Origin: Methanobacterium sp.
GTDB taxonomy: Archaea > Methanobacteriota > Methanobacteria > Methanobacteriales > Methanobacteriaceae
NCBI GenBank assembly: GCA_003151535.1
Contig: PLXT01000108.1
Location: forward strand, 4,549 to 20,373
Length of the DNA: 15,825 nucleotides
Reading direction: 5' to 3'
Shown: positions 15,529 to 15,825 of the stretch, piece after piece
Numbering within the stretch: the first letter of the stretch is position 1
How the letters are laid out: every line of letters begins with the position of its first letter
Notes under the pieces: model-generated
Databases searched by the model: none
What the model was told of the DNA's origin: nothing
What the model saw: the letters and a program-made list of their open reading frames with translations, nothing else
Made by a program: the position numbers and the translations under genes

Positions 15529-15654
15529 TTATGAATATTTAATTTTGTTTTTTTGTAGAATACCCTTTATAATTAGCTCATCACCAACCATGGTAAAATA
15601 AGGATTTTTTGTAGTCCGGTTGTAAATTAAATAATTTGAAAATTTGGCTGTGTT
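15529..15654 (-). pseudogene. possible gene remnant (41 open codons)
   Basis: On the minus strand an open frame runs from just after a TAG (15655-15657) to a TAA (15529-15531). It contains KNPYFTMVGDELIIKGIL, which reads like real protein sequence. The only ATG (15591) lies in the middle and would leave 20 residues. No ribosome binding site precedes it. It may be the tail of a decayed gene, but I do not recognise the family and chance is not excluded. Confidence 0.2.
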
Positions 15655-15712
15655 CTATTGAAGATTATGTTTAGTTTCGAAAAAAAAAATATAATATTTA
15701 TTTAATTATAGT

Positions 15713-15766
15713 TAACCAGATTTAAATAGAACTGGTTAGATTTAGATGTCTAACCTAATTTAGGTT
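15713..15766 (+). promoter_or_regulatory. TATA box amid three overlapping inverted repeats
   Basis: TAACCAG (15713-15719) pairs with CTGGTTA (15732-15738), GGTTAGA (15734-15740) with TCTAACC (15749-15755), and AACCTAA (15752-15758) with TTAGGTT (15760-15766). Neighbouring pairs share arms, so only some can form at once. TTTAAATA (15721-15728), identical to the tRNA box A, sits in the loop of the first pair and would start transcription at about 15750. This looks like a promoter with operator sites for a gene beyond the window. Confidence 0.55.
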
Positions 15767-15781
15767 TTGGATAGTACGATT

Positions 15782-15825
15782 CAATACCATACAGTACCGG
15801 ACAATACCATATAATATCAGACAAT
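15782..15825 (+). repeat. 20-bp imperfect direct repeats with 10-bp subunits
   Basis: CAATACCATA occurs at 15782-15791 and 15802-15811, separated by CAGTACCGGA. TAATATCAGA and the start of another CAAT follow up to the window end. The period is 20 bp with a weaker 10-bp period. The array may continue outside the window. Confidence 0.6.

Larger units (their letters stand above)
15524..15825. other. right-edge non-coding region
   Basis: These 302 bases hold no convincing intact gene. From left to right there is a T-rich stretch (15541-15556) that may end the DUF123 transcript, the possible gene remnant on the minus strand, an A-run near 15680-15689, three overlapping inverted repeats around a TATA box (15713-15766), and direct repeats (15782-15825). 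Confidence 0.6.

Noticed and set aside
15782..15825. CRISPR array at the right edge
   Set aside because: Units of 10-20 bp follow one another without unique spacers, and no cas gene is present; this does not fit a CRISPR.

Overview
The window looks like a chromosomal segment of a hydrogenotrophic methanogen of the order Methanobacteriales, most likely a Methanobacterium-like species. This is inferred from several things: an AT-rich genome; TATA-type archaeal promoters (the same TTTAAATA box occurs in front of the tRNA and at the right edge); Shine-Dalgarno sequences of the GGTGAT type; a UbiA-family enzyme of archaeal ether-lipid synthesis; archaeal-type DUF371 and DUF123 proteins; and a class II tRNA-Leu gene without an encoded CCA.

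Layout. Positions 140-2407 (minus) encode a large scaffold-like protein: HEAT repeats, then two copies of an unrecognised module of about 125-140 residues, then three TPRs. Positions 2690-5371 (minus) encode an 893-residue peptidase U32 family protein, probably an RNA-hydroxylation factor. Divergent from it is a two-gene unit: a digeranylgeranylglyceryl phosphate synthase-like prenyltransferase, then a trmO-like tRNA methyltransferase gene that is frameshifted at a run of seven A. From 6805 to 8936 the DNA is gene-poor and looks accessory. It holds a 40-residue zinc-ribbon protein with a TTG start, a lone terminase-small-subunit-like protein, a 128-residue orphan and several small inverted repeats. 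At its right end lies an AlkA-family DNA glycosylase gene interrupted by one in-frame TAG.

From 9907 to 13584 is a nucleotide-sugar group: galE, galU (opposite strand), an rfbC/rmlC-like epimerase gene and rfbB. Together they can supply UDP-glucose/UDP-galactose and dTDP-4-keto-6-deoxy sugars for cell-surface polymers or glycoproteins. The matching rfbA and rfbD are not in the window. The right part carries a DUF167 protein, tRNA-Leu(GAG) with a clear promoter, a DUF371 protein and a DUF123/GIY-YIG protein. The window ends in a non-coding stretch with three overlapping inverted repeats around a TATA box, followed by 10/20-bp direct repeats. This is probably the control region of a gene beyond the window.

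The most unusual items are the duplicated-module HEAT/TPR protein, the two disrupted nucleic-acid-maintenance genes that bracket the accessory stretch, the tiny zinc-ribbon protein, and the interlocking palindromes at the right edge. I did not find a complete new defence or mobile system.
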